DNA from: Hedera helix
Lineage: Eukaryota > Streptophyta > Magnoliopsida > Apiales > Araliaceae
Length of the DNA: 64,000 bases
Direction of reading: 5' to 3'
Assembly (NCBI GenBank): GCA_947179155.2
Contig: OX359266.1
Location: forward strand, 12,211,098-12,275,097
In this document: positions 45,859-57,499 of the stretch, one piece after another
How positions within the stretch are numbered: position 1 is the first letter of the stretch
Layout: each line of letters opens with the position of its first letter
The notes under the pieces: model-generated
The model's input: the letters and a program-made list of their open reading frames with translations, nothing else
What the model was told of the DNA's origin: nothing
Databases searched by the model: none
Program-made: the position numbers and the translations under genes

Positions 45859-47319
45859 TAAGATGTGACGCCCCCAAATTCAGGCTCCTTGAACCCCGAA
45901 TTTGGTGCTCACGATTCATATATTCTAACTTCATTTACCACTATTCAAAAGCATTATATATTACACCCATTAAGGTTCAACATAATACAAAAGATGTCTA
46001 ATTAATTCCCAGGGTCATCAACCTTTATATACATACAACATTACTATAATACATATTTCACATCTACCGCCACAAAATAGATTTAAAACTATTAGCGAGG
46101 GACATTCATCATTTCTTCAATCCGCCATCTTTTCTTTGCCCTTGTCCTTTTTATTTATACTTTCAGGTTTTACATCTCTGTCTGCGTCACATTAGTTAAG
46201 CAAGAATGAGGAACCGAAGTGCTCAACAAGTATAATAAATTTCATAACAAATAATATGAGAAAGAGAATTTATAATAATAACGTAACATGAACCCATTTC
46301 AAATGAATGAAAGTAACTGAGGAATTTGTCTTTTGAAACATGATAATTGAACATCATACTGAGGGTCACAATATCATTGAACATAGGTTAGTCAATAATA
46401 ATATTGATAACATGTATGTGTCATAAAGACCTTAAGACCTTAAGCCCGTACTCGAGGTGATCAGCCTCTCGTACCTATGACTGTGCACATCAAATTACCG
46501 CATATAACGGAATTTCAAATTTAAGACCTTCAACAGCTTTATTCCTTAAAACATGATTGTTCACCTCAGTTTCTAAGAGTCCGCACCAAAATAATTTGGT
46601 TTGGCTCAGCACTTATCAATAAAGAGTAATTTAAAATTTAATTGTACCAAAAGTCTAGCCGAACAAATGGTCTAGACTCATAATTATTAATTCACTGACC
46701 AACAATTATGTTTTGTGATTAATAGCATTTACAAATAAATGTGTGTAACAAAAGAGATTTTCAATTGAATAATCCACAATATCAACTGAAATCAATATTC
46801 GAGAAAATGGAATAATGATGAAACTTTAGGAAATAGAGCTCAATAAATATTTTAATATCTAACACATGATTAATGGTTTAAAGTTAGGGTTTAGGAACTT
46901 GCCTCGATATCCGTTTACTAAGTTAACAGCTAAATTTTTCTTTCTTGAACACCCTATAATAATAACATAATCAAATAATAATAATTTAGTAACTCACAAT
47001 ATTAATTTATGTAATTAATATCACTCACAACCTAATTATTCTACCCATTGGTTCTATATGGGTATTTATAATTAATTATAACCTAATTTGATTATTAATT
47101 CTAATTATGTTCTTTTAATTTCCATTATTAAACATTTAATAATTAATTGGAATTATTCCTCAAAATTGGAAAATTGTTAAATTTAATTTATAAAATATTT
47201 TTATACATTTTTCTGATTTTATATAATTTTTAAACATTTATTTTAATTAATTTTACTTCCAATGGCATTTCCGTAAATAATCTGAAAATCGGAACCAGGG
47301 CAAAATGGTAATTTTGCGA

Positions 47320-47505
47320 AAACCGGTCGGCCGCGCATGGCGCGCGCCTCAGCCCTGTCCAGCTAAAACAACGTCGTTTTTCCCATGTCTCCGAAAAACT
47401 GGTCTCCGCGCAATGCGCGGTCTGCCTTTTCTGCCCAAAACGGCGTCGTTTATGGGCCGGTTCCGGAAAAAAAAAATTGCCTGCGCGCAATGCGCGGACG
47501 GCCAA
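47320..47505. repeat. GC-rich palindromic block in LTR H
   Basis: In otherwise AT-rich DNA this block has ggccgcgcatggcgcgcgcc, the perfect palindrome ccgcgcaatgcgcgg (47406-47420) and a second copy of its core (47484-47496), plus two copies of an aaaac(a/g)(a/g)cgtcgttt motif. It coincides with open frames on both strands that I take to be by-products. It lies near the start of the transcribed part, so it may be a leader structure or promoter element. Confidence 0.7.
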
Positions 47506-47898
47506 ATTTTTTTTTCTCTCTCCTGCATTAACAGTAGCCAACCAAACCAATTTTTCTACCATTTTTTATCATTATTTTCTCAACATAATTACTCCAAACA
47601 CAATGTAATTCATCAACACATACCTAAAAATTATCTAGAACAAGTATATAATTATTTACAAATTTTTCATATAAATATTTTATCACCAAAATTTACGACA
47701 ATAATTCAAATACTTGGTTTATACCTTCCTTTGAAGTTCTTGTATGCACTCGGATAACTCCAATTAATTTTCTTGTCGGTGATAATGGCGGTTGTGGGTG
47801 GCGGATGGTGGCGACGAAGAAAGAAGATGATAAAGAGATATGGTTTTTTTTTTTTTAAGCTTTGGCAATATATCATTATTATTATTATTATTACTCTA

Positions 47899-50800
47899 TG
47901 TGACGACTCCAAATCCGGGTTCCTTGAACCTCGGATCCGGTTCAACACGAGTACTACCTTTTCCTTATTGTTTATGAATTACAACAATATAATAATTGGT
48001 AAATAACCATTTATTTACAATTTCACAACATCTCTTTCTATTCCAGAATCGTAATCTTTATACATTCCTAGTATGTCTCAATATCATATATGATACGACA
48101 TTCTATTACAATCAATTTGAGTATTTAACACTCATATAATATACCAACCAATTCTTATACTACACAATCATTTACCTGTCCAATTCGAACTGATATCTAC
48201 AATGGTCGTGCTAGACCTTCAGTGAATGTAATATGCATTCTTGTTTATTGATCCTTATCAAGACTTCAAATACTTGTACTATCTGAAAATGTTGGTTTAA
48301 GCAAGAGTGAGCACGATGGCTCAGCAAGTTTAACAGTTACACATAACACATTGCATGCTTCACATTTTAAACATAATATGCATTTTATACTTACATCATG
48401 CTCCTCAGGCATTTCATACAATAACCAACTAGCATTTAGCAAATCCTGCTTTATTCTTGTACATATTTTTCATGTAATCATACTTCATGCATTTCACATA
48501 TCACAAAATCATCATTAGATTATCTTATCAACAATTAAATATCACATGGCAGCATGTTAATACACATAGGAGCAAGTTCTGAAAAAACTTGTCTGGCAGC
48601 TTCTACCATTTACGCCTATTTGCGTCATTTGCTCAACCTACAATTTATATAACAAATTGACATAATCATTAGCTATCAGGACCATTAATTAGTCTTAACT
48701 TAAGACCTTAACTTCAAATTATTAACTTTTTAGTTGTCCGACAAATGAACATTTAAGTTCCGGACAAAAACTCTAGCCCAAACCTAGTTTGGGCATGTCG
48801 GTTACGCTTAACCAACTTACACATTCACTACACGTTCATTGTACGACCTACTTTTAATAAGTTGTCTAAATTAGTCACAAATGGACTATTTATATTTGTT
48901 TAATTCGATTAAACTTTCCTCTTTTACTTAACTTAATGATTCGGACATTTAATAATGTACCGAATACTTCAACATATTATCTATCTTTGATAATATACAA
49001 CTATGTTCAAATATTATTAATCATTTAATAATATTTTACTCACCTATTAATATTATTAATCATTTAATAATATTTTAATCTCTTATTAATATTATTAACC
49101 ATTTAATAATATTTTAATCACGTATTAATATTATTAACTATTTAATAATATTTTAATCACTTATTAATATTATTAACCATTTAATAATATTTTAATCACA
49201 TATTATTATCCATTTAATAATATTTTAATCACTTATTAATATTATTAATCATTTAATAATATTTTAATCACATATTAATATTATTAACCATTTAATAATA
49301 TTTTAATCACTTATTAATATCATTAACCATTTAATAATATTTTGATCACTTATTAATATTATTAACCATTTAATAATATTTTAATCACATATTAATATTA
49401 TTATCCATTTAATAATATTTTAATCACATATTAATATTATTAACCATTTAATAATATTTTAATCACATATTAATATTATTATCCATTTAATAATATTTTA
49501 ATCACTTATTAATATTATTAATCATTTAATAATATTTTAATCACATATTAATATTATTAACCATTTAATAATATTTTAATCACTTATTAATATCATTAAC
49601 CATTTAATAATATTTTAATCACATATTAATATCATTAACCATTTAATAATATTTAATCACTTATTAATATCATTAACCATTTAATAATATTTTAATCACA
49701 TATTAATATCATTAACCATTTAATAATATTTTAATCACTTATTAATGTCATTAATTATTTAATAACATATATTCATCATGTAGTAATGTTATTACCCATT
49801 TGATAACCTCTTTAATCATTTACTAATGTTATTAATCATTTAATAACCTTTTAGTCATATACCAATATTATTGATCATTTAATAATATTTTAATCATCTA
49901 CAAATAATACCAATAGTTAACTTTTTAATTGTGTTAACTTTAGTCTTTATTTTAAACATTTAGATACCAATTAGTTACTAATAAACTTCATATATTGGTT
50001 TAGAATTCAAACTTATTCATTTTACACTTATTTCAGCTTAAATTTTTATTAAAAACTCGACCCGGATCGACCCGACCCGACCTGGACACTTCAACATTCT
50101 GCTTTGGGCGCCGGGGCGCTCAACCCAGGCCAAATCTGGGCGCTCAACACAAAAACTGTCCGTCCCTCTGACGCTCCGACAGCCATAACTTCTTCATTTT
50201 AAAATATTTTGGGGTGATTCTTGAGTCCATTCTCATCAGAATTTCCCCCTCTACAATTTCTCTTTAGATCACAAATCCAAATTCCAAACGGAAGAGGACT
50301 AAAAATGGCTCACAATGACAAAGTAAAAACTAACTTCACAAATCATTGGTTCTACAGGTTCAAACTTGAATAAAATAAAGTCTACACATCCAAATGACAC
50401 CAACTAAGTGTTGTTGTCTTTCTAACTTCGTGTTTTACAACATTTAATGGTTCGATCATATTTTTAAAAACGTTTTGACAAGAAATTTAAAGATCGAACC
50501 ACTTAGGGTTTTACCGGTAATCACAATATGAAATTTTCTTTCATTTATTTGCATACCACTCATACCAATACATGATTTAAACCTATCAAACCATGAATCT
50601 ACCTATATATCATAGATTTAGAATTCTAGATCATCAAAATAACTTTTGATCGGTTAAAAATATATTTTGACCGTTTAAAAACTTATTTAAACAACAAAAA
50701 TGAAATTAAAAAGGTTTAGAGTACTTTTTAACCTCTTAGACATGGATGCTCTCCTTCCTCTTGACATGGTTTTGACTTGTGACTCCACCTTGATCATTCT

Positions 50801-51225
50801 CTGGTAATTTTCCTTAGTGGGTCATCAATCTCCCAAAGCTTGCTTGCTTTTCTCTAGAATACTCTCTCTTTTCTCTCTAGGAGTTCTTGAAAAATAACTA
50901 ACAAAACATAACAAGAGGGTGATGGATGCTATATATAGACCCTCCCTAATCACCATCAACCTTCACTAATCAACTAGTGTTGGTGAGTTTAATGGTTAAT
51001 CAAGCTTACTATAGCTTGAATGACCAATTGAGTGACATTTTGATTGACCATTTGAATGACTAGGGTTGGTGGGGAGTTGTTGAGCAACTTTGCACTCCAA
51101 ATTCACCAACAAGCAACCTTTCTATCCTTGTGGGCCCCAAAATTCGGGATTTCTCTTTTTATTACACCAATTTAGCTTTATTTTTATATCCTATATCATT
51201 ATATAAGTATTCATATATATATACA

Positions 51226-51261
<36 letters not shown>

Positions 51262-52500
51262 AACTTTGACTACCATTTGGGCTCCACATTGGACTCTATG
51301 ATTCAAATATATTGGGCTCATCCATTTAATTTGGTTGGGCTCAATTTAATTATTACATTGGGCTAATATTAAATACTCTATGTTACATTTAATTAAAACA
51401 AGCATTGAGCTTGATTAATTATTACATGAATCAATGTTTAAATTAAATTACATGGACTACTATGTTAATTTATTTAACTTAGTTTAATACATCGATTGGA
51501 CTTATAATATAATCCAATTAGACTTACCTTTAATTATCCTACCACATTGGGTTACATAATTAACTCACCCATAGTTAATTATCAACACTACCTTCCTTCC
51601 TCTATCAATTAACCAACGTTTGGTTAATGCTCTCTCATGTCTACCAACTAGGGTTATTCAATTAACCCTACACTAGTTAATTCTCTACGCTCAATCAATA
51701 CTTGAAATTTCCCAACATATTGACCAACATTTGACTTGTAAATTTGGACTCAATATTTGGGCTACTAGTTTATTTTGCATTGGGCTCCCTTATTTAATTA
51801 TTTGGGCTACCCAACACAACTCACACATCTTTATAACTTGGGCTAGGTAATTAATTTAATTGGACTTATATTAATTACCTATTGGACTATTAATCAACAT
51901 AACATTTGGGCTTATTATTTAATTACCCACTTCATACCAATATTTTTATATTGGGCTAACATCTATAATCCTTTTGGGCTAGTTCACTAGTAGTAATTAA
52001 ATTACTTGGACTCTATACCACAAGTTAATAATTAAGTTAATTACTTAATCAATTAACGTCTTAATATTATCGTTCTAGACAAACTTTCTAGTTTTTATAT
52101 AACTTTAACTCATAACTAATATAATTAACATAATTAATTATATTTCATGACTTTCTTTCTTACTTCATATTTAAACTAATTAATTTATTAGTTTTATTGA
52201 GTATTAAATTACTCATCTTCTTGTTTGGCTAACAAACACAACTCTAGGAATATATAACTATGTATATATATCCTTATAACTATCTTCACTTCTCAAATGA
52301 ATTTATTTTCTTAATAAATTCTCTACCTGCATCATTACAATATTTCCACATTTAATTTCTAACAAATACATTATGTTAAAAAAAAATATTTACCCATTTT
52401 CTACACATCTTACTTCTCAAATTCTATGTTTTAAACATTAACCTTTAATTAAATCAATTAAGATCTTATATAAAATCTTGAAAATATCTGGAATATTACA
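47899..52500 (-). mobile_element. Solo LTR I (Ty3/gypsy), nested in LTR H
   Basis: The left end is tgtgacgactccaaatccgg and the right end ctggaatattaca. Both are flanked by ctcta (47894-47898 and 52501-52505), a perfect TSD. Its 4602 bp contain a large AT minisatellite (49010-49895), a GC-richer block with cgacccgacccgacc (about 50060-50150), a TATA box (50939-50948) and a TA microsatellite near 51228-51258. No coding frame is present. Confidence 0.9.
49010..49895. repeat. Large AT-only inverted-repeat minisatellite in LTR I
   Basis: About 22 units of 39 bp, consensus ttaataatattttaatcac followed by (a/t)tattaatattattaaccat. Each unit holds the 11-bp arms aatattattaa and ttaataatatt around ccat. 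Unit homogeneity is highest in the centre (49130-49740). Confidence 0.92.
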
Positions 52501-53574
52501 CTCTATCTATCTATATATATATAGATATTTACCCAACTTTTCAGCATTTTTAAATCGCTCATTGATTCCACCGACTTACTTAAGTCGGTGAGAAAATTAT
52601 TTCCATGCATGCGTATTTTTAATACATTACGCAATTAATTCGGGTAATAAATATTTTATAAAATATATAAAAAAATATTTATTTTAATTTACCAAAATTC
52701 ATAAAATAATTTATAAATAATATTCACATATTTTTAATGTACATTACTTGATAAATTTTGTACACGCATAAGGACATGCATGTAACTATATGAAGCACTT
52801 TATACTTCTAAAATTAATAAAATAATTTGCATAACTTAATAAAATTAATTTTTTTCTATGTTTCAACTTTATTGCATATACATTACGTAAACATACATGT
52901 ATTTTCTATTACTACATAATATATACATAAATTAATTATTATATATATTATGTGTTATAACAATTTCTTTTTACATATTTAACCCGCAAAATATTAAATC
53001 TCATAAAAATAGAAATAATTCTATTTTGCATAAACATACATTATTTTATTAAAATAAGAATTATCCATATTGATTAATTATTCCTTTTTACTATTTCATA
53101 TACTTTATATAAATTATACAATATAATTTCGTATAATTTATATAATTATTAACCTTTTTCCTTCATAAATTTATTTTCTTATATAAACTATATATATTTA
53201 TCAAAATTCCTCCATCTTTAATTATATTTCCTTATAAAATATATTATTTATTCCTATATATATTTTATATAATTAATTTCCCTTTTAATAATTTTCAAAT
53301 ATTCCTCATAATTATTAATTAATCCATGATCAATAATTTTTTTTTTAACTTTGTTAATTACCTCGTTAACTTTTTAATTTAATTTAGGATTAATTTTCAA
53401 TATTAATCCTCTTTTTATTAACATACATCATTAAATTAATAACTGTAATAAAAATATACATCTATAAGTAATTTACATAATTCACATTAATTGCTTAATT
53501 TAAATAACTAAAATACACACATTTTATTTATTTAAACTTTTCACACGTCATAATATCCTAGATATTACATAAGA

Positions 53575-53690
53575 TGCAAGACAAAATACAAAAGTGCCAT
53601 TTCAAAAATTCAAATGAATTTTTTTTCATCAAAAATTAAAATTTTACAAATTAATGGAGTAGCGTAGAAAAACATTAAACTCAAAAATGA
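53575..53690. other. Host intergenic DNA between solo LTR H and the foldback element
   Basis: A short AT-rich stretch. It is the first DNA on this side outside the retrotransposon nest. Confidence 0.5.
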
Positions 53691-53699
53691 ATGAAGTAA

Positions 53700-54093
53700 C
53701 AATAAGTCTGGGCGGACCGGCCAATTGGACAGGAAAATTGGACCGGTCCCCCTTTTTTCCATGTTTCCTTAGTTTTTTTTTTTTTTTTTTTTTAGTATAT
53801 ATCTAAACATATTTATACTATGGATTTAAAAAAAAAAAAAATTAAAAATCCAAAAAAATTAGGTATAATTTGGATATATATCAAAAAAATGATTGTATGG
53901 GTCCCATACAACCATTTTTTTGATATATATCCAAATTATACCTAATTTTTTTGGATTTTTAATTTTTTTTTTTTTAAATCCATAGTATAAATATGTTTGG
54001 ATATATACCAAAAAAAAAAAAAAAAAAAAAACTAAGGGAACATGAAAATGTCCAATTTTCATGTCCAATTTCCATGTCCATGTAGAACTACTC
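53700..54093. mobile_element. Foldback MITE, MULE-like, 394 bp
   Basis: The whole unit is a near-perfect inverted repeat centred at 53902 on tgtatgggtcccataca. Its arms of almost 200 bp include ggatatatatcaaaaaaatg and its complement. A perfect 9-bp duplication, atgaagtaa, flanks it (53691-53699 and 54094-54102); that length is typical of Mutator-like elements. The outermost 18 bases of the arms match only partly. It has no transposase. Open frames here are by-products of the palindrome. It lies about 650 bp downstream of the FLA stop codon. Confidence 0.77.
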
Positions 54094-54102
54094 ATGAAGT
54101 AA

Positions 54103-54718
54103 TAATCTTCCAAAATTAAACAACAATACATTTCAAGACTTAAATTAGCCGTTGGAAAACCTACCTATCCCAATTCCCAACAGTAATGTTACAAAATGTT
54201 TTATTCTCATCCAAAGATTCTCTTTAATTTGTAAAGCAATTACTATTATTTAAATTCAATCACTCGCCCCTATTATTTTCTCTCTTTCTTTGAATTGGGT
54301 GTTGTACTTTTGTCGAGTTTTTTGAATTTTTAGGTTTTTTCACCTCAAAATTAAAGTTGTACATATAAGATGGACAAGTTAAGAAATATATATTTTACTT
54401 TTTACCACCGTAAATTTGTTTTTGGAAATCAATTCGCGTTTGGTAAGAACCTTAGTTGTACTAAAAAAGAAATAGTCCTGGCTTCGTTTTTAAATTTTAG
54501 ATTATTATTGATTTTCAAAAAATTAATTTTAAATATTTTTAAATTTAAAATTTATTTAATTTTTATTAATATAATTATGAATATCATAAAAATATAAAAT
54601 GACTACACACTCCCTCCCTTCCCCTCCAACAAAACAAGTTTATCGAAAACAAAATGCAACCACACAAGAAAAATCCAACCAAAAGAAAAATTAAAATACA
54701 GATAATTTAGAATCTCCT
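54103..54718. other. Intergenic DNA downstream of the FLA gene
   Basis: AT-rich, with a Lys/Asn/Ile-rich open frame at 54370-54597 that has no recognisable domain and is probably chance. The transcript end of the FLA gene should fall near its right edge. Confidence 0.5.
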
Positions 54719-54720
54719 TG

Positions 54721-54726
54721 TTTATT
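54721..54726 (-). terminator. Possible poly(A) signal of the FLA gene
   Basis: The minus strand reads AATAAA about 25 bp after the stop codon. This is close for a plant 3' UTR, so a later, weaker signal may be used instead. Confidence 0.4.
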
Positions 54727-54750
54727 TAAAAAAAAAAAATCAAATTAAAC

Positions 54751-55989
54751 TTACAGGGGTAAAAAGGCCAACCATATACACAAAGCTACTGCAACAAATC
54801 TCCCACCGTTCATCCTAACTGCCCTATTCTCATTAGCCGTCTGATCCGCCGGATCTTCGTCAGGCGAGTCAGCAGGTGAATCTGCCGACGCCGGTGCAGG
54901 CGGAGTCTTATGCTTCTTCTTTGACGGCTTTGGCGAATCAGCAGCCTCTTCGGGTGACGGTGCAGGCGCCGGAGTCGGCGACAGAGCGGCCTTAAAAAGC
55001 TCCTTCGGCAACAAAACGTGGTCGAGTGTATAAATCGCTAACGGCTGTTCGTCAATCAATGTACCTGTTATCTTCGCCGTGACGATCTTCGTCTTCAGCG
55101 TCACTTCCTCGCCGTCGTTCTGAACTGTGAAGTCGTACTTGCTCGCTCCGTCGGTGGCTAATGTGTTCATCAAGCCGTTGTTGGCTTTCAACATCGGCAG
55201 TGATTGATAGATCGGAACGCCGTGAAATTCAAGCAGGGCTTGTTTTCCGGCGGCCGTTAAGTTTTTGTATTTAGGCAAAAAGCTCTTGAAAGGATCATCT
55301 AGAGGGCAGAAGATTGTTAAGCCGCCGCTAACATTGTCCTCGTAAGTCTTCTCGGCGTCGGAAGCTAGTAATGTCTCGGCGAAAACTTTACAACCGTGAG
55401 AAGACATTATAGCGGTAATATTTTGTGCGCTCGGCTCCGGTGCAGGAGCTTCGGCTTCCGGCGACGGCAAGATCTTGCTGATCTGGATGACTGAAATGTT
55501 GTACGGAGTCTCCTGGAGAGATTTGACGAATGTCGCCGGGAGGTTGCCGCCGTTGTCCTCGGCGCCGAAACCGACTTTACCGCCTTTGAGATCCGTGATG
55601 TTGACGAAGCCGGAAGAGCCGGAGGCGGTGCCGGTGGCTTGGAACATGGTGGCGGCTAGGGCGGTGCCGTTGGTGATTTGATGGAGCTTTTTAGCGCCGA
55701 AGTAGTCTAGGAGGACGTGGAGAGAGAGGACATTTTTTAAGGCGGAGACGGAGAGGTGTTTGCTGAGCAGATCTGCCATGCCGGCATTGTCAACGGCGCA
55801 GACGGTGATGGTGATGCGGGTGTTGATTTCCGCGGCGAGATGAGTTTCGGAAAGGTAGTGGTTGAACGTTGAGAATTCCGGGAACTTCGCGAGTATGCGG
55901 GTGATGTTGTGTGCGTCGGCGCCGGACGGTGAGAGTATGAGGATTAAACAGAGGACCAGCGCACAGGCGGTCGCCGGGAGGAGCTGCAT
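54751..55989 (-). CDS. Fasciclin-like arabinogalactan protein (FLA1/FLA2 group)
   Basis: This intact 412-codon, single-exon gene encodes a GPI-anchored cell-surface proteoglycan of the type linked to cell adhesion and wall assembly. It has a signal peptide (1-26, cut likely after GADA), FAS1 domain 1 (about 27-172) starting HNITRILAKFPEFSTFNHYL, a short Pro/Ala glycomodule (about 175-188), FAS1 domain 2 (about 190-333) with GLTIFCPLDD, and YTLDHVLLP at its end. A Pro/Ala/Ser arabinogalactan region follows (336-380, APAPSP type), then a hydrophobic GPI-signal tail (397-412). About seven N-glycosylation sequons are present. The two-FAS1 layout and the sequence match the Arabidopsis FLA1/FLA2 type as I remember it. 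Its GC content is well above the surroundings. No stop or frameshift. Confidence 0.98.
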   Translation of the reverse strand: MQLLPATACALVLCLILILSPSGADAHNITRILAKFPEFSTFNHYLSETHLAAEINTRITITVCAVDNAGMADLLSKHLSVSALKNVLSLHVLLDYFGAKKLHQITNGTALAATMFQATGTASGSSGFVNITDLKGGKVGFGAEDNGGNLPATFVKSLQETPYNISVIQISKILPSPEAEAPAPEPSAQNITAIMSSHGCKVFAETLLASDAEKTYEDNVSGGLTIFCPLDDPFKSFLPKYKNLTAAGKQALLEFHGVPIYQSLPMLKANNGLMNTLATDGASKYDFTVQNDGEEVTLKTKIVTAKITGTLIDEQPLAIYTLDHVLLPKELFKAALSPTPAPAPSPEEAADSPKPSKKKHKTPPAPASADSPADSPDEDPADQTANENRAVRMNGGRFVAVALCIWLAFLPL

Positions 55990-56260
55990 TGTTCTATGAG
56001 AATTTAGAGAGAGAAAATGAATGTAGAGACGACAGAGTGGTCCTAGAGAGAGAAAATGTACTTGCTGATGCTTGAATTGAGTAGACAGTAGAGCAGGAAG
56101 AGAGAGAGAGTGATTATGGCGGAGAAAAGAGGAAAGAGATCACTTGTGTTATTGTGTTTGTCAGTAAAGCAGATCTGGAGTAAGAGTTTGAGAATGGAGC
56201 TTGACTTTGGAAAAATTACGGTTAAAGCCACTCCGGCAAAACTTGAGCCTAGTTGTAAAA
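55990..56260 (-). promoter_or_regulatory. FLA 5' leader and proximal promoter
   Basis: On the minus strand the leader is CT-rich (the complement of the GA run at 56095-56110), with cattttctctctct present twice (about 56006-56019 and 56044-56057). There is no ATG between the gene start and about 56270, which supports the chosen start codon. I see no strong TATA box; pyrimidine patches of this kind mark many plant core promoters. Confidence 0.6.
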
Positions 56261-56315
56261 AATAATATGACATAAATTATTTTTACTACTTTAAACTATT
56301 TTATTTAAAATTTTC

Positions 56316-56524
56316 TGTGTCCTAAGGATACATATTAACTGTGAAAAATAAAAGATAAAATTTATTAAATATTATTTGTTTATGTATTTATATTGAATTA
56401 AATATATAAAAATATAATATACTAGTGGATCTCATATATTGAATTCAGTGTAAATATATAAATAAATAATATTTAGTGAATTTCATCTTTTTTGTGTGTG
56501 CTTAATATTTGTCCTTAGAACACA
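56316..56524. mobile_element. Foldback MITE, copy 1 (about 209 bp)
   Basis: Inverted arms of about 85 bp begin tgtgtcctaaggatacatat and end, in complement, tgtgttctaaggacaaatat. They meet around ctagtggatctcatatattg. A diverged second copy is at about 58978-59175. No coding capacity; the TSD is unclear. It sits roughly 330 bp upstream of the FLA start codon, within the promoter. Confidence 0.7.
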
Positions 56525-56529
56525 TGTTA

Positions 56530-57200
56530 AGAAGATCTTTTTATTTAATAATTAATTTCTTTATTTAATCTTGAATCATTTTTATTAGTTTATAATGTCA
56601 TTTGATTTGGTAGGGATTATATATACTGTTATATTTTATAATGTCTTTTATTATTTTATGTAATGTTATTTTTTCATTTGATATTATAATTTTTCATCAA
56701 ATGCTATTAAAAATTATAAAATATAATTTATGAGATTAAATAACAAATTAATTATATAATAAAATAATTTAAAATTATAATAAATTAATCTTTTATGAAT
56801 TTATTTGGTTATTGGCGTCTGTAAATTTTACAAAGTTCACGTTTAAATTTTCAAACGCTTCAAAACACAATTATTGAATTTTTAATGCAATGATGTTGAG
56901 CCTCAAAATACTGTATTTACAAGTTAAATAAACGATATTTAAACAGATAACATTTTAAAATGTATTTAATTTTTTAATCATATTAAAATTATTAAAAATT
57001 ATTTAATGGTCTTGGGATAAATTCACGTGGTGTTTCAAATTAATTTTTATTTTTTATTTTAGTGAATTTATCTATATAATAAAACAGAACCCATTTTAAA
57101 TCTAAAAATATTAAGACGGTTCAGATTCTTTCAACTTAATCTAATAGTTCACATTTCATCTCACAAATATATTTTTTGTTCAAATCAAATTCACACCTAC
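56530..57200. other. Intergenic DNA upstream of FLA
   Basis: AT-rich, with no gene, RNA or obvious repeat beyond simple AT runs. Confidence 0.55.
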
Positions 57201-57206
57201 ACTATA

Positions 57207-57239
57207 ATACTAATAATAATAATAATAATAATAATACCG

Positions 57240-57299
<60 letters not shown>

Positions 57300-57322
57300 T
57301 CGATAATAATAATAATACTGAT

Positions 57323-57358
<36 letters not shown>

Positions 57359-57383
57359 GATAATAATAATAATAATAATAATA

Positions 57384-57425
<42 letters not shown>

Positions 57426-57432
57426 ATATTGA
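57207..57432. repeat. (AAT)n/(ATT)n microsatellite
   Basis: About 225 bp of AAT repeats with a few interruptions (accgat, atcgat, actgat), turning into the complement ATT near 57384. The poly-Asn frame that spans it is a by-product. A shorter AAT run is at 57474-57493. Confidence 0.97.
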
Positions 57433-57499
57433 TAATAATAATATTTATATTTTATAATTTTCTTAATAATAATACAAATAATAATAATAATAATTTTAT

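Larger units (their letters stand above)
45864..53569 (-). mobile_element. Solo LTR H (Ty3/gypsy), interrupted by solo LTR I
   Basis: The left end is tgtgacgcccccaaattcag and the right end cctagatattaca. Both are flanked by taaga (45859-45863 and 53570-53574), a perfect 5-bp TSD. Without I and one TSD copy the LTR is about 3.1 kb (45864-47898 and 52506-53569). No primer site or coding region lies between the ends, so this is a solo LTR left by LTR-LTR recombination. It has a GC-rich palindromic block at 47320-47505 but no AT minisatellite. Confidence 0.87.

Noticed and set aside
47230..47757. Overlapping frames of 110 and 150 codons on opposite strands in LTR H
   Set aside because: They coincide with the GC-rich palindromic block, have no domain, and lie inside a solo LTR.
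53859..54131. 90-codon frame over the foldback element
   Set aside because: It is built from homopolymer runs and the palindrome, with no coding signal.
55475..55681. Plus-strand frame opposite the FLA gene
   Set aside because: It is an antisense shadow of a clear FLA coding region.
57176..57457. Poly-asparagine protein
   Set aside because: It is a direct translation of the (AAT)n microsatellite.
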